64,000 nucleotides of DNA from Desulfobacteraceae bacterium (lineage in GTDB: Bacteria; Desulfobacterota; Desulfobacteria; Desulfobacterales; Desulfosarcinaceae): positions 1-64,000 of the forward strand of contig JABDIN010000099.1 of the NCBI GenBank assembly GCA_013003715.1, given 5' to 3'. The notes beneath the pieces are model-generated. The model had not been told where the DNA came from. It saw only the letters and a list, made by a program, of their open reading frames with translations, and searched no databases. A program made the translations under genes and the position numbers. Each line of letters opens with the position of its first letter. Positions within the stretch are counted from its first letter, which is position 1. Positions 6,947 through 15,806 of the stretch are shown here, piece by piece.

Positions 6947-7972
6947 ATGAAAAATACGGCCATGGTTCGGACAGGCGTCGTGGATCTTTCAACCGAAAAG
7001 CAATTTCCGCTTCTTCAATTCCTGGTATTCAGGAAGATGGCTTACAATAAGCGGAGATTTCTATTCGCCGGCCTGGTGTTTTTGGGGCTGGCTTTCCAGG
7101 TATACACCCTGCAGGCATTGCCTGGATTTTTCTTTATCGCTTTTGCGGTGATGACCATGTGGGTGGTCGGTTTTGACTCCCAGGTGGATTATCACCATAT
7201 GAACGTAAAAGAGACATGGGTGCAGGGTGCATATGAGCACCTCTCTCAAATCGTGGAACTTGACCGTAAGCAGGAGAGATGGACCGACAGTGTTTGGGAT
7301 TTTTCCAGTATCAACGGCAAAATTTTCTTTGTTGTATCTTTAGTGGCCATTGTGATTCTGACCAATTTCATAAAGGCCATTACCCGCACGTCCGGGATCG
7401 GTGGGATTGTCTTTTTGGACGGCATCGCTTTCGTCAGTATCCAATGGTTCAAGGGAATGCGGCGGACCGACCGACGTCCGGAACTGGTTCAAAAAGCGGA
7501 TCACCTGGTGAAGACGGTGGACGGCTGCCCGGCGGCAGGCCGGTTCAACAAACAATTGGGAACCTTGTTGCTCATGGACCCGGAAGGGGAGGGCAAGGCA
7601 CCCAGCGACCTGAAACTGAACCTCTCCTTTCCGGACGGTCCGGACCACTTTTATGGCCTTCAGGGGCAGGTTGCCCTCAACCGTGTTCAGGGGAAGGCCT
7701 ATCCTTATTTCTATGCAGTTGTTGTGTGCAAAGAGGGCCATGTGCTCGATGCGTCGACCCGGAACGTCCCGGTTCCCGATGGCATTGTCCGGGAAGTCGC
7801 CACCAGGCAGGGTGCCGATGTGGTGATCCTTCGTCAACATACCACGGATACCTCCGGATACCATACAACCGTCGAGACGAGCGGTGCGATCCTCACAGCC
7901 GCCATCCAAACGGCTGAATGCTTTCTGGCCCGGCGGTCGGATACGAAGTCTTCCCCGAAGACATCAGCTTGA
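6947..7972 (+). CDS. Membrane protein, third gene of the CHSA/radical SAM cassette
   Basis: 341 residues from the ATG at 6947, preceded by AAGGAAGG at 6931-6938, which favours it over the in-frame ATGs at 6923 and 6926. Two adjacent membrane segments near the N-terminus (RFLFAGLVFLGLAF and FFFIAFAVMTMWVV) and two more (FFVVSLVAIVILTNFI, GGIVFLDGIAFVSI) flank a cytoplasmic loop. The C-terminal 170 residues form a soluble domain with a VVVCKEGHVLD segment. I do not recognise the family. Four bases separate it from the radical SAM gene, so it is probably part of the same functional unit, for instance as a partner, anchor or protease-like processor of the CHSA protein. That role is inferred only from position. 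Confidence 0.75.
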   Translation: MKNTAMVRTGVVDLSTEKQFPLLQFLVFRKMAYNKRRFLFAGLVFLGLAFQVYTLQALPGFFFIAFAVMTMWVVGFDSQVDYHHMNVKETWVQGAYEHLSQIVELDRKQERWTDSVWDFSSINGKIFFVVSLVAIVILTNFIKAITRTSGIGGIVFLDGIAFVSIQWFKGMRRTDRRPELVQKADHLVKTVDGCPAAGRFNKQLGTLLLMDPEGEGKAPSDLKLNLSFPDGPDHFYGLQGQVALNRVQGKAYPYFYAVVVCKEGHVLDASTRNVPVPDGIVREVATRQGADVVILRQHTTDTSGYHTTVETSGAILTAAIQTAECFLARRSDTKSSPKTSA

Positions 7973-7992
7973 ATCCGGTACGGGCCCTCGGT

Positions 7993-9570
7993 TTAATCTC
8001 CGGGCGCTGCATACTGCTTGCGCAGCTTGATTTTGAGTATTTTCCCGGAACCGGTCTTGGGAAGTTCGGTCATGAATTTTACGGTTTTGGGCACCTTGAA
8101 GCGGGCCAGTTTCTGGCGGCAGAAGTCGATCAGGTCCTGTTCGCCGGCTTCGGCGTTTTGCCGCAGCGCCACCATCGCCATGGGCACTTCGCCCCATTGT
8201 TCATCCGGTACGGCGATCACGGCACACTCAAGCACATCCGGATGCTGGTATAAGACATTTTCAACTTCCACCGAGGCGATATTCTCACCACCGCTGATGA
8301 TGATGTCCTTTGCCCGGTCCACGATCAGGATATAACCTTCGGCATCCACCGTTGCCAGATCACCGGTATAGAAATAGCCGTCCTTTATGGCCTGCTCGGT
8401 CTCGGCGGGCAGTTTCCAATAGCCTTTCATGACATTGTCCCCGCGAACGATGATTTCTCCGATGGTGCTGCCGTCCCGGGGGACATCCGCGCCATTTTGA
8501 TCCACCACCCGAAGGTCCACACCCGGGACTTCGAGTCCGGTTCGGGTAAGGTAATTCATTTTGTCCGCATCTTCAGAGTCCGCCAGGGTGTCTTTCAGGT
8601 TGCCCACGGTGAGCAGCGGTGTGGTTTCGGTCAACCCGTATCCGGAGATGTACCGGCAGCCGAGTTTTTCCATCATCCGTTGGGCATTGGCCGGAGACAT
8701 GGGCGCACCACCCACCATGACCCACTGCAGGGACGACAGGTCATAGCCGTCGATACCCGGTACAGCCAACAGGAAATTGATCATCGTCGGTACCATCATG
8801 GCAGCGGTGATGTGCTCATTCTGGATCGTTTGCAAGACCGGCTTGGGATCGAACAGGCGCTGCATCACATGGCAGCCGCCCTGGTAGGTGACCGACCAGA
8901 TGAAAAAGGCATCCGCCAGGTGAAACAGGGGGGCGATATGATGCCAGACCGTTGCGTCATCGAGCTTGAAGGCGATAATGGTACTCAGGGCATTGGCATA
9001 GATGTTTCGGTGGGTCAGCATCACGCCTTTGGGATTGCCGGTGGTCCCGCTGGTGTAATACAGGTTCAGCATGTTGTTTTCGTCGTCGGGTTCATGGTGG
9101 TCCGGGTCTGCCGGCGCACCGGACACCAGGTCTTCATAGGTGCCGGTAATCCACTCTTCATCGCACGGACCGTCGGCAATAAAAAAGTTTTTGACCTTGT
9201 TCAGCCGTGGGCGGGCCTGATCCAGTACCGTTATGAAATCAGCATGAAAAATAACCACTTCGTTTTCCGCGTTGTTCAGGATATAGGCGTATTCCTCGGC
9301 GGCCAGTCGGATGTTCAACGGTGACAACACATGTCCGGACAGGGCGGCGCCGAAATAGAGTTCCATGTAGCGATAGGTGTTGTAATCCAGGACCGCTACC
9401 CTCGCCCCATCGGAAATATTCAGTCCCCGTAAGGCATTCACCACCTGGTTGACCCGGTTTTGAACCTCGCTGTATGACCAGCGGATGTCGCCGTCCACCA
9501 CAGCTGTTTTGTCCGGATACAGCTTGACCGCTCGTTTCAGAATTCTGCCTGGCGTCATGGGAACCTGCAT
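7993..9570 (-). CDS. Long-chain fatty acid--CoA ligase-like acyl-CoA synthetase
   Basis: About 525 residues of the AMP-forming (ANL) superfamily. It activates a carboxylic acid with ATP and CoA through an acyl-adenylate. Visible motifs in order are the P-loop-like YYTSGTTGNPKGV, GYGLTETTP, the hinge-side YFYTGDLATVD and DRAKDIIISGGENI, and the C-terminal lysine motif PKTGSGKILK. The closest resemblance is to FadD-type medium or long-chain acyl-CoA ligases; the substrate cannot be read from sequence. AGGAG six bases upstream supports the ATG at 9570 rather than the ATG at 9576, which sits against the ribosome site. It is a single gene convergent with the CHSA cassette. Confidence 0.9.
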   Translation of the reverse strand: MQVPMTPGRILKRAVKLYPDKTAVVDGDIRWSYSEVQNRVNQVVNALRGLNISDGARVAVLDYNTYRYMELYFGAALSGHVLSPLNIRLAAEEYAYILNNAENEVVIFHADFITVLDQARPRLNKVKNFFIADGPCDEEWITGTYEDLVSGAPADPDHHEPDDENNMLNLYYTSGTTGNPKGVMLTHRNIYANALSTIIAFKLDDATVWHHIAPLFHLADAFFIWSVTYQGGCHVMQRLFDPKPVLQTIQNEHITAAMMVPTMINFLLAVPGIDGYDLSSLQWVMVGGAPMSPANAQRMMEKLGCRYISGYGLTETTPLLTVGNLKDTLADSEDADKMNYLTRTGLEVPGVDLRVVDQNGADVPRDGSTIGEIIVRGDNVMKGYWKLPAETEQAIKDGYFYTGDLATVDAEGYILIVDRAKDIIISGGENIASVEVENVLYQHPDVLECAVIAVPDEQWGEVPMAMVALRQNAEAGEQDLIDFCRQKLARFKVPKTVKFMTELPKTGSGKILKIKLRKQYAAPGD

Positions 9571-9662
9571 AATCATCTCCTTTTGTTATTCGGTGAGGAC
9601 CTTGTGTTCATAACTATACCTCCACATTATCGCTCTGTGTCAAGAGATGAATTGACTCACAT

Positions 9663-9743
9663 CAGGGCTAACGCATAGAAAATGTTACCTTTGGAATCGT
9701 GTCCGAGGAAAACAGGTCAAGTAATGTCAGATGACAAAATCCA
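9663..9743. repeat. Dispersed repeat A, copy 1
   Basis: About 80 bp that recurs in degenerate form at 23719-23793. Shared blocks include CAGGGCTAACGC, then AAACAGGT, AATGTC and AATGACAAA-type stretches at nearly the same spacing. It sits in the 250-bp gap between the acyl-CoA synthetase and attH genes. It looks like an old intergenic mobile or REP-like element. The rest of this gap shows nothing else I can name. Confidence 0.5.
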
Positions 9744-9828
9744 AATGCCAAAGGAAGGAATGCTGTCGATGGATCATCTTTGTATTAAAGCATCTGATGC
9801 CATGCCAAATCTACATGAGGTCACCCGG

Positions 9829-10971
9829 TCAACTTTCCCCGTACCCCACCAGTTCCACATATCCGTATCCGCCGGCATGGTCGCTGTCCACCTTTACCGC
9901 ACCCTCCCAGTAGACAAGGCGGTTGGTGTGCTCCTGGTCTTTGATGAGCGGTGTGACCACCAGTTCCAGCCCAAGGGGTTTGATTGCCAATTTCCATTTG
10001 ATGGGATATTCAACGCCGGTTTCCCGGCTGCGCCATTCATCTAAAATGTCGATCACAAAGTCTTCCGGTCCGAGGGGCTGAGAACCGCCATCCGGCAAAA
10101 TAATGGTTCCGGAGGAATATTCATCTCCCCTGTTATCTTTGTCTCTGATCTGATACAGCATAATATCGCGGCCGTCATTCAATTGCAGGGCAAACCAGTC
10201 CCACCCGGTTTGCTCCGGGCCGAGGGCGCTGGTGCTCCACTCGCGATCCAGCCATGAGAAACCTTTAACGGAAAAGTTGTCGTCGTTGACGGTTATTTTA
10301 CCGGTGGTGGCCAACCGTGTCTGCGAGAAATAATAGGATGCGTTGCCGACACCTGGTCCTTTTTGACTCAGGCCGTCCTTCCCGTTGAGGACATGGGGTT
10401 TTTCAGGAGATAAAATCAGTTCCAGGGACAAGCCGTTTTCCACCGCGGTAATGCGAACGGCGTCCGTTTCCTCACGGACCACCCAGTTTTCCAGCCACAC
10501 CCTGTAGGGTTTTGATGTCGCACCGGCCAAACCGGCCCCTTCACGGGAGAAACGTTCAAAATGGTAAAATGTATCTTTATCCACGTCGGTAACGGCCAGA
10601 TGACCGATAAATACATGCCGGGTGCGCCAAGTTGAAGCCGGCGGTTCCTTATCGCCGGATGAAGCGGTCATCGCCCGCCGAAACAGTGTAAACTGGTATC
10701 CAAAGCGCCGGCCATCCGGGGCCGACAGGTTTCCGGTGTAATACCACCATTCGGTTTGAAAACCGTTATGGGGTCCGTTGTCATCGGGGAATATGAACTT
10801 TCTGGGATGTATGGCCCGGCTGAAATGGTCCGGAGAAGATTCCGTTTTGAGCAAATCCACCGGGTTTGCACTGAAGTCATTGTCCTTGTGCTGGGTATTT
10901 TGTTTGACACCCAAGGTTATGGCTGCGGCCAGGAAAGCGAGACTGAAGAGGACTATGATAAGTTTTTTCAT
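9829..10971 (-). CDS. AttH/CrtC-like lipocalin-family exported protein
   Basis: 380 residues with an N-terminal signal segment (MKKLIIVLFSLAFLAAAITLGV). The mature part matches the AttH/carotenoid 1,2-hydratase-like double-lipocalin family. Motifs are HPRKFIFPDDNGPHNGFQ, TEWWYYTGNL, the conserved FTLFRR and the later WLDREWS and GWDWFALQL. Family members sit beside FtsX-like ABC exporters (the AttEFGH arrangement), as here: the start lies six bases after the permease stop. The ligand is unknown; a role in handling a lipid or other hydrophobic molecule at the periplasmic side is inferred from the fold. It is the last gene of the operon read from about 14.2 kb. Confidence 0.85.
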   Translation of the reverse strand: MKKLIIVLFSLAFLAAAITLGVKQNTQHKDNDFSANPVDLLKTESSPDHFSRAIHPRKFIFPDDNGPHNGFQTEWWYYTGNLSAPDGRRFGYQFTLFRRAMTASSGDKEPPASTWRTRHVFIGHLAVTDVDKDTFYHFERFSREGAGLAGATSKPYRVWLENWVVREETDAVRITAVENGLSLELILSPEKPHVLNGKDGLSQKGPGVGNASYYFSQTRLATTGKITVNDDNFSVKGFSWLDREWSTSALGPEQTGWDWFALQLNDGRDIMLYQIRDKDNRGDEYSSGTIILPDGGSQPLGPEDFVIDILDEWRSRETGVEYPIKWKLAIKPLGLELVVTPLIKDQEHTNRLVYWEGAVKVDSDHAGGYGYVELVGYGES

Positions 10972-10977
10972 ATGGCA

Positions 10978-13527
10978 TCACTCCATGCGCAGGGCGTCGG
11001 CGATTTTGCCCTGTCCGGCGTGGCGGCAGGGATACACACCGGCTAAAAGGGATGCGACCACGGCGAGCGTGACGGCCAGGACATAGTGGACGGGATCGAT
11101 TTCAAACCCGGCACTCCAGCCGAATGACCTTTTGTTGATGACAAACACGAGGATCCACGCCAGAATAGTTCCCAAGGGTATGGCCAGGATGCCCGCGATA
11201 CCGCCGATTAAACCGCATTCAGTCAGGATCATGCGCCACAACTGCCCAAGGGTCATGCCATTGGCCCGCAGAACACCGATTTCCCGGGTACGTTCCATCA
11301 TCAGGGACATCAATGTGTTGAGAATGCCAATAAAAGCGACCAGGGCGGCGAGCAAACGCAGGGCAATGGTAATGGCAAAGGTGTTGTCAAAAACCTCGAG
11401 GGTCGTCTCTCTGATCTGGGACCGGGGGATGACCATGAGTTGTCCGGGATCCCCGAGCCGGGTTTTGATGGTGTCCGTCAGTTCGGTCATGTCCGTTCCC
11501 GGTGTTGCGGAAACCGCCACGCCAATGGTTTGTGTGTTATCCCAGAATTGTTCGAACACATCATGGCGCATGACGACAATGCCGCCCTGGGTTGAGAAGT
11601 CGGTGAATATCCCGGCTATATTGAATTCGATGTTTCCCCTATCCGTCGGTAAAACCAGGGACGGTCTGCCGTTATCGGGTATTTTAAATTTCCAGGCCAG
11701 GGTTTCGGAGATGAAAACCCACCCCTTGTCGAATTTATTGTATGTCTCACTTTCAGATCCGGTGGTCCATACCCAATTGCGTTTTGCCGGATCGCTGTTC
11801 GGCGCGTATACCGAGGTGAATTTATAGGGACCGGTTTGGATGGAGATGCCATGGAAAAAGTATATGTCATTGACTCCGGGTATCCCGCCGACTTCGTCTT
11901 TTACCCAATCCGGTACACCGGGATTCATTTCATCGGTGCCGGTAATATAAATATCCGCTCTCATGGTGTGGTCGATCCACACCATGACCGATGTACGCAA
12001 GCTGTCCACCATGAGCCCGACACCAATGAAAACAGCCACCGAGATCATGAGCGCTGCAATGGAAACACTGGTGCGGCTGAGGGATTTCGGAATATTGCGA
12101 ACCGCCATTTTCCCGGATATATTTCCCGTGGCATCCATTATACGGGCGATTATTTTACTCATCCAATTGCATAGGCAGGGCATCCAGAATGCTGATCCCA
12201 CAACGATCAGAAAAATACCTGTGAATCCGGGGATGAGTCCCTTGCCGGGGAGAAACAACAGACCGGTTCCCGTTCCTGTGAAGATGGTCCCCGACAGGAT
12301 CAGTACCGGTATGATTCGGTTTAGACGGCTCTCAAGGACAGATCGCCGCAGGGCATCCGCCGGTGCCACTCTCGCCGCTTCCAGGGCCGGAAATATTGCA
12401 GATATGAGTGAAACGAGGACGCCCAGGAAAAAACCCTTCGCGAGGGTGGGCATGGATATTGAATAATCACTCACCGCGAGCGGGTAATACATTTGCGAGA
12501 CGGTTTCGGTGACCATGCGCACCGCACCGATGCCGAGTAGATATCCCAGTACAAAACCCAGGAAAATGCCGATGAAGCCCAGTACGAGGGTTTCGAAGAC
12601 GATCATTTTAAAGATCTGGCCCCGTGTGGCGCCAATGGCCCGCAGGATTCCGATCAGGTTCCGCCGCCGGACGACGGAGAACGTCACGGTATTGTAAATT
12701 AGGAATCCGCCGACAATAAGGGCCAGGAGACTGAAGGCGGTCAGGTTGGACTCGAATGCCGCTGATAATTGACGGATATCCGTGCTGCGTTTACGGGTGG
12801 ATTCTATCTCCACACCGGTGGTCAATATCGGTTGGATCCGGTCCAGCACGGTTGGACTGTCATTTCCGATGATCAGATCGATATAGCTGATCCGATCACC
12901 CCATCCGAGAAGTTCCTGGGCCGTGGCGATGTCCATGAGAATTAACCCGTTCAGGGCTTTTTCCGCAAACCGGCTGTTGGCATCCAGTAATCCGGCAATC
13001 GTCATCTTGTTTTTTTCCCCACCGACATCGAGTGTCAGGGAATTGCCAGACGACAACTGATATTCTTCCGCAAGGTGCCGGCCGAGAACGATATGTTGCC
13101 GCTGCATGATAACGGTGGTGAATGTCTCGGTTTGATTGGTGCCCTGATTGCCGTTGAAGTAATTCCGGAAATCGGTTTCCGTAAACGGATCAACACCCAA
13201 TATCCGCATCCACCGGCCGTCCATTTCCGGAACCATGGCGTAGCCGGTGACAACCGGTGCGCATTTCCGGAATCCCAGTTCCACGCGCAATCGTGTGTAA
13301 ATGGCCTGGTCGATGTTTCCGCGGTGGCCGATAATCCGGTGGGTGGCCCTTCCGGTGAGACCTTCGGTTGAAAATGTGAAGGAACGGCCCACACTGGCGT
13401 TGGCCATATCAATGGCGATCACCACGGCGACACCCAATGAAATACCGATTACGAGCAACAGGGTCTGTAGTGGATATGCGCGGGAAAAGCGCATTCCGAT
13501 ACGGATCAGCGGTTGATCGATCATCAT
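10978..13527 (-). CDS. FtsX-like ABC exporter permease (AttF/AttG type)
   Basis: 849 residues with the MacB/FtsX layout duplicated: an N-terminal anchor, a periplasmic domain and three membrane helices (LTAFSLLALIVGGFLIYNTV, then VLGFIGIFLGFVLGYLLGI). A second anchor near the middle, another periplasmic domain and the closing helices follow (LLAALVAFIGILNTLMSLM, then GLIGGIAGILAIPLGTILAWIL). The two halves correspond to the separate AttF and AttG permease halves, carried in one chain. With the ATPase upstream and the lipocalin-like protein downstream it forms an exporter that may extract a membrane lipid or lipoprotein-like substrate, as Lol and Mac systems do. The substrate is not determinable here. 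Confidence 0.85.
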   Translation of the reverse strand: MMIDQPLIRIGMRFSRAYPLQTLLLVIGISLGVAVVIAIDMANASVGRSFTFSTEGLTGRATHRIIGHRGNIDQAIYTRLRVELGFRKCAPVVTGYAMVPEMDGRWMRILGVDPFTETDFRNYFNGNQGTNQTETFTTVIMQRQHIVLGRHLAEEYQLSSGNSLTLDVGGEKNKMTIAGLLDANSRFAEKALNGLILMDIATAQELLGWGDRISYIDLIIGNDSPTVLDRIQPILTTGVEIESTRKRSTDIRQLSAAFESNLTAFSLLALIVGGFLIYNTVTFSVVRRRNLIGILRAIGATRGQIFKMIVFETLVLGFIGIFLGFVLGYLLGIGAVRMVTETVSQMYYPLAVSDYSISMPTLAKGFFLGVLVSLISAIFPALEAARVAPADALRRSVLESRLNRIIPVLILSGTIFTGTGTGLLFLPGKGLIPGFTGIFLIVVGSAFWMPCLCNWMSKIIARIMDATGNISGKMAVRNIPKSLSRTSVSIAALMISVAVFIGVGLMVDSLRTSVMVWIDHTMRADIYITGTDEMNPGVPDWVKDEVGGIPGVNDIYFFHGISIQTGPYKFTSVYAPNSDPAKRNWVWTTGSESETYNKFDKGWVFISETLAWKFKIPDNGRPSLVLPTDRGNIEFNIAGIFTDFSTQGGIVVMRHDVFEQFWDNTQTIGVAVSATPGTDMTELTDTIKTRLGDPGQLMVIPRSQIRETTLEVFDNTFAITIALRLLAALVAFIGILNTLMSLMMERTREIGVLRANGMTLGQLWRMILTECGLIGGIAGILAIPLGTILAWILVFVINKRSFGWSAGFEIDPVHYVLAVTLAVVASLLAGVYPCRHAGQGKIADALRME

Positions 13528-13550
13528 CGCATTTTAACTTTTCAATCGTT

Positions 13551-14222
13551 TTAGGTTTGCGTTAATTTAAGGTTTTCAATGGTCAACACGCTATCGGCCC
13601 AGTTCACCGCTTCCCTTGAATGTGTCGCCATAATCAGGGTCGACCCGGCGTCCTTAACCAGACTGGCGAGCACTTCCAGTATGGTCCGGCTATTGGTTTC
13701 ATCCAGATTTCCGGTGGGTTCATCGGCCAGAATGACCTCCGGGCGGTTGGCAAGTGCCCGGGCAATGGCGACCCGCTGCTGTTCACCACCGGAAAGCCTG
13801 TCCGGGTCTGATTCCATTCGATGGTCGAGGCCGACATGCTGCAACGCGGCGGCGGCATGTTCGCGGGCCTGGGAAGGTGTTTTGCCGTCCAGCTCCGACA
13901 CCAGAGTGACATTTTCAAGGACGGATAGGGTTGGGATGAGATTGAAGAACTGAAATATGAACCCGATGTGACGTCTGCGGAATACGGTCCGCTGGGTGTC
14001 GGTCATTTGGGACAGATGCCTGCCGCCGATGTGGACCGATCCTTTGTCCGGTGTATCCACCCCACTGATGAGATTCAGCAATGTGCTTTTCCCCGAGCCG
14101 CTTTTCCCGAGTATCACATAAAAACGGCCGGGATCGAAAACAGCGCTCAGGCCGCTGAGAATGGGGTGATCTTTATCCGCCTCCCGGTAGGATTTATAAA
14201 CGTCGGATAGAAGGATGTTCAT
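13551..14222 (-). CDS. ABC transporter ATP-binding protein (LolD/MacB/AttE type)
   Basis: About 223 residues from the ATG at 14222 ([12 protein letters not shown]), the start that fits family length; in-frame ATGs at 14255 and 14303 would add a non-conserved leader. Walker [10 protein letters not shown], signature [14 protein letters not shown], Walker [14 protein letters not shown] and the H-loop in [11 protein letters not shown] are intact, so it should hydrolyse ATP. It is the first gene of a three-gene operon and lies 23 bp before the permease. There is no strong Shine-Dalgarno at any of the three starts. Confidence 0.85.
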   Translation of the reverse strand: MNILLSDVYKSYREADKDHPILSGLSAVFDPGRFYVILGKSGSGKSTLLNLISGVDTPDKGSVHIGGRHLSQMTDTQRTVFRRRHIGFIFQFFNLIPTLSVLENVTLVSELDGKTPSQAREHAAAALQHVGLDHRMESDPDRLSGGEQQRVAIARALANRPEVILADEPTGNLDETNSRTILEVLASLVKDAGSTLIMATHSREAVNWADSVLTIENLKLTQT

Positions 14223-14367
14223 GGTGTCGATCCATCGTCTGGTGCTGTCTGACATGCTGCATGGCGTTTGGGTCAACCCTTCCGCACTGCCGCTGCCGGT
14301 CATGCCATTGGATTAACCGGAATATGCCGGGCCGTACGAGGATACAGGGGAATGTTCCTTGGCCGGG

Positions 14368-14862
14368 CTAATGAACGGATGTTGATAGATCTTCATGGAT
14401 ATTCATCGGCTGCAGAATTTTATATGCAACACCGAGTTTGCGCACGGTTTCCATAAATGTTTTTGGCAAGGGTATTTCCCTCTCCATCATTAATATGCCG
14501 AGTTTTTTCGCTCGGACCAGTGCCGGTTCACTGTCCAGGCCTTCTAAACTGTCGCATAGAAATTGAATGCGGAGTGCATCCGTGGCGAGGGTGAGAAACT
14601 TTCCGAAATTATCAGGTATACCGGCCATCTCCGATTCAATGCGCTCCTTGTTGTCACGATTGAAAGCGGTGAACGATTCATTGGTGTTGGGTGTGCCGAA
14701 CACCTCGTTAATAATGGCGCCCGTTAATTTCGCAACATATCCGGCATTTGTATCGGCATAACGATCGGATAAATATGATTTCATCTCTTTAAACAGAATC
14801 ATTTTAACGATGTTTACGCCTTCCCTGAGAATCGGAATCAATTTGCTTGTTGGTTCCACCAT
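14368..14862 (-). CDS. Hypothetical helical protein
   Basis: 164 residues from the ATG at 14862 (MVEPTSKLIPILREG), which follows AGGGGAAAAG. A longer frame to 14949 has an Arg-rich leader that looks non-coding. The protein is predicted mostly helical, with no membrane segment or signal peptide and a single cysteine. I do not recognise a family. It lies downstream of the next small gene on the same strand but 120 bp from it, so operon membership is uncertain. Confidence 0.6.
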   Translation of the reverse strand: MVEPTSKLIPILREGVNIVKMILFKEMKSYLSDRYADTNAGYVAKLTGAIINEVFGTPNTNESFTAFNRDNKERIESEMAGIPDNFGKFLTLATDALRIQFLCDSLEGLDSEPALVRAKKLGILMMEREIPLPKTFMETVRKLGVAYKILQPMNIHEDLSTSVH

Positions 14863-14982
14863 CTTTTCCCCTGATCCGGATAGTCCGGTACCGGTTCGGA
14901 TACCGTCCGGGCATTTGAGCCGAGAATCCCGGCTGCGACTAATGATCAAATTGTTATAGAACCCTCCGCGAGTAAGATGGAA

Positions 14983-15234
14983 TCAGGTTTCCACCCCCAT
15001 GCTTTTAAGGATTTCCTTCCACCGGATCACCGGAATTGATTTGATATCCTTTAAATCACTTTTGGGGATGGTACCGATGGTTGAATTGGGGACATAAAAG
15101 CAGTGTTCACCCTTGTGAGGCCCTTCATTGATGACCCATCCATCCTGAATGGCAATCAGTTTGCCGGCGAATTGCTGTGCTTCTTCGTTATAAATTTCAT
15201 TTTCTGTGGGGTCGAAGATCGCTTCATAATACAT
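14983..15234 (-). CDS. Small hypothetical protein
   Basis: 83 residues from the ATG at 15234 (MYYEAIFDPTENEIY), preceded by AAGGAA at a six-base spacing; the frame extends 11 codons further but that part is the ribosome-site region. The composition is acidic with several aromatic residues (GWVINEGPHKGEHCFY). No family is recognised. It lies directly after the terminator of the cold-shock gene, so it has its own promoter or depends on readthrough. Confidence 0.6.
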   Translation of the reverse strand: MYYEAIFDPTENEIYNEEAQQFAGKLIAIQDGWVINEGPHKGEHCFYVPNSTIGTIPKSDLKDIKSIPVIRWKEILKSMGVET

Positions 15235-15252
15235 AGAAAATTCCTTTTTTTC

Positions 15253-15289
15253 AAAATAAAAGGGCAACCTTCGATGTCCGAAGGCGCCC
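15253..15289 (-). terminator. Terminator of the cold-shock gene
   Basis: On the minus strand a GGGCGCCTTCG arm pairs with CGAAGGTTGCCC and runs into TTTTATTTT. It begins 22 bases after the cold-shock stop codon and is the clearest terminator in this part of the window. Confidence 0.8.
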
Positions 15290-15310
15290 TGTAAATTCTA
15301 AACCAGTGGT

Positions 15311-15511
15311 TCACACCACGGTGACATTCACCGCCGAGAGCCCTTTTTCTCCGTCTTCAATCTCAAAGGTGACACGATCACCTTCTTCAAGGGATTTAAA
15401 CCCGTCCCCATTAATACCTGAATGATGAACAAATACATCCGGGCCGTCTTCCTGTCCGATGAATCCATACCCTTTTCGAGCGTTGAACCATTTTACGATA
15501 CCATCTGCCAT
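15311..15511 (-). CDS. CspA-family cold-shock protein
   Basis: 66 residues, the standard length for a single cold-shock domain that binds single-stranded RNA or DNA and melts mRNA structure. Both RNA-binding motifs are present: RNP1-like KGYGFIG and RNP2-like VFVHHS, with the surrounding aromatic residues W10 and F33-type positions conserved. GAGG stands before the ATG. The roughly 280-bp leader carries two hairpins, in line with post-transcriptional control known for this family. The start [10 protein letters not shown] and the end VNVTVV are typical, so identification is secure; which csp paralogue it is cannot be said. Confidence 0.95.
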   Translation of the reverse strand: MADGIVKWFNARKGYGFIGQEDGPDVFVHHSGINGDGFKSLEEGDRVTFEIEDGEKGLSAVNVTVV

Positions 15512-15543
15512 GTTGGCAACCTCCTTATAAAAAATAATCCGCT

Positions 15544-15609
15544 GGTTACGATGGTGATTGTGTTCCCGTAACCATAAAAATTAATAGGCCCGTCGTGAAC
15601 GGACGGGCC
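15544..15609 (-). promoter_or_regulatory. Two hairpins in the cold-shock gene leader
   Basis: GGTTACG (15544-15550) pairs with CGTAACC (15567-15573), and GGCCCGTC (15587-15594) pairs with GACGGGCC (15602-15609). Both arms are perfect. They lie 33 to 98 bases before the cold-shock start on the minus strand. The second is followed on that strand by TATTAATTTTT, so it could be a terminator or attenuator; the first would then be a leader structure. Temperature-dependent folding is plausible for a csp leader but is inference. Confidence 0.5.
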
Positions 15610-15806
15610 ATATGAATTAAGTGTGCACTATAAACTTTTTTATATAAAGTCAAGTTGTAGTTGCTGATAAAAACAGGTCTGATTGCGGTAAATACGGCGC
15701 AGATTGCCCGGCGGGTCCCAAACACCGTTGAATTCAGGACAAAAACACTTATAATGTCCATATTCAACTCATTCGCATGGTAGCGTTTTTATAAAAGGAG
15801 AACAAC

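Noticed and set aside
8497-9324. 275-codon + strand frame inside the acyl-CoA synthetase gene
   Set aside because: It is an antisense shadow of a gene with all family motifs intact.
11132-11827. 231-codon + strand frame opposite the FtsX-like permease
   Set aside because: It is Met/Arg-rich, as expected from the complement of a hydrophobic gene, and has no recognisable content.
15546-15767. 73-codon minus-strand gene upstream of the cold-shock gene
   Set aside because: It runs through both leader hairpins and has no ribosome site or protein-like features.
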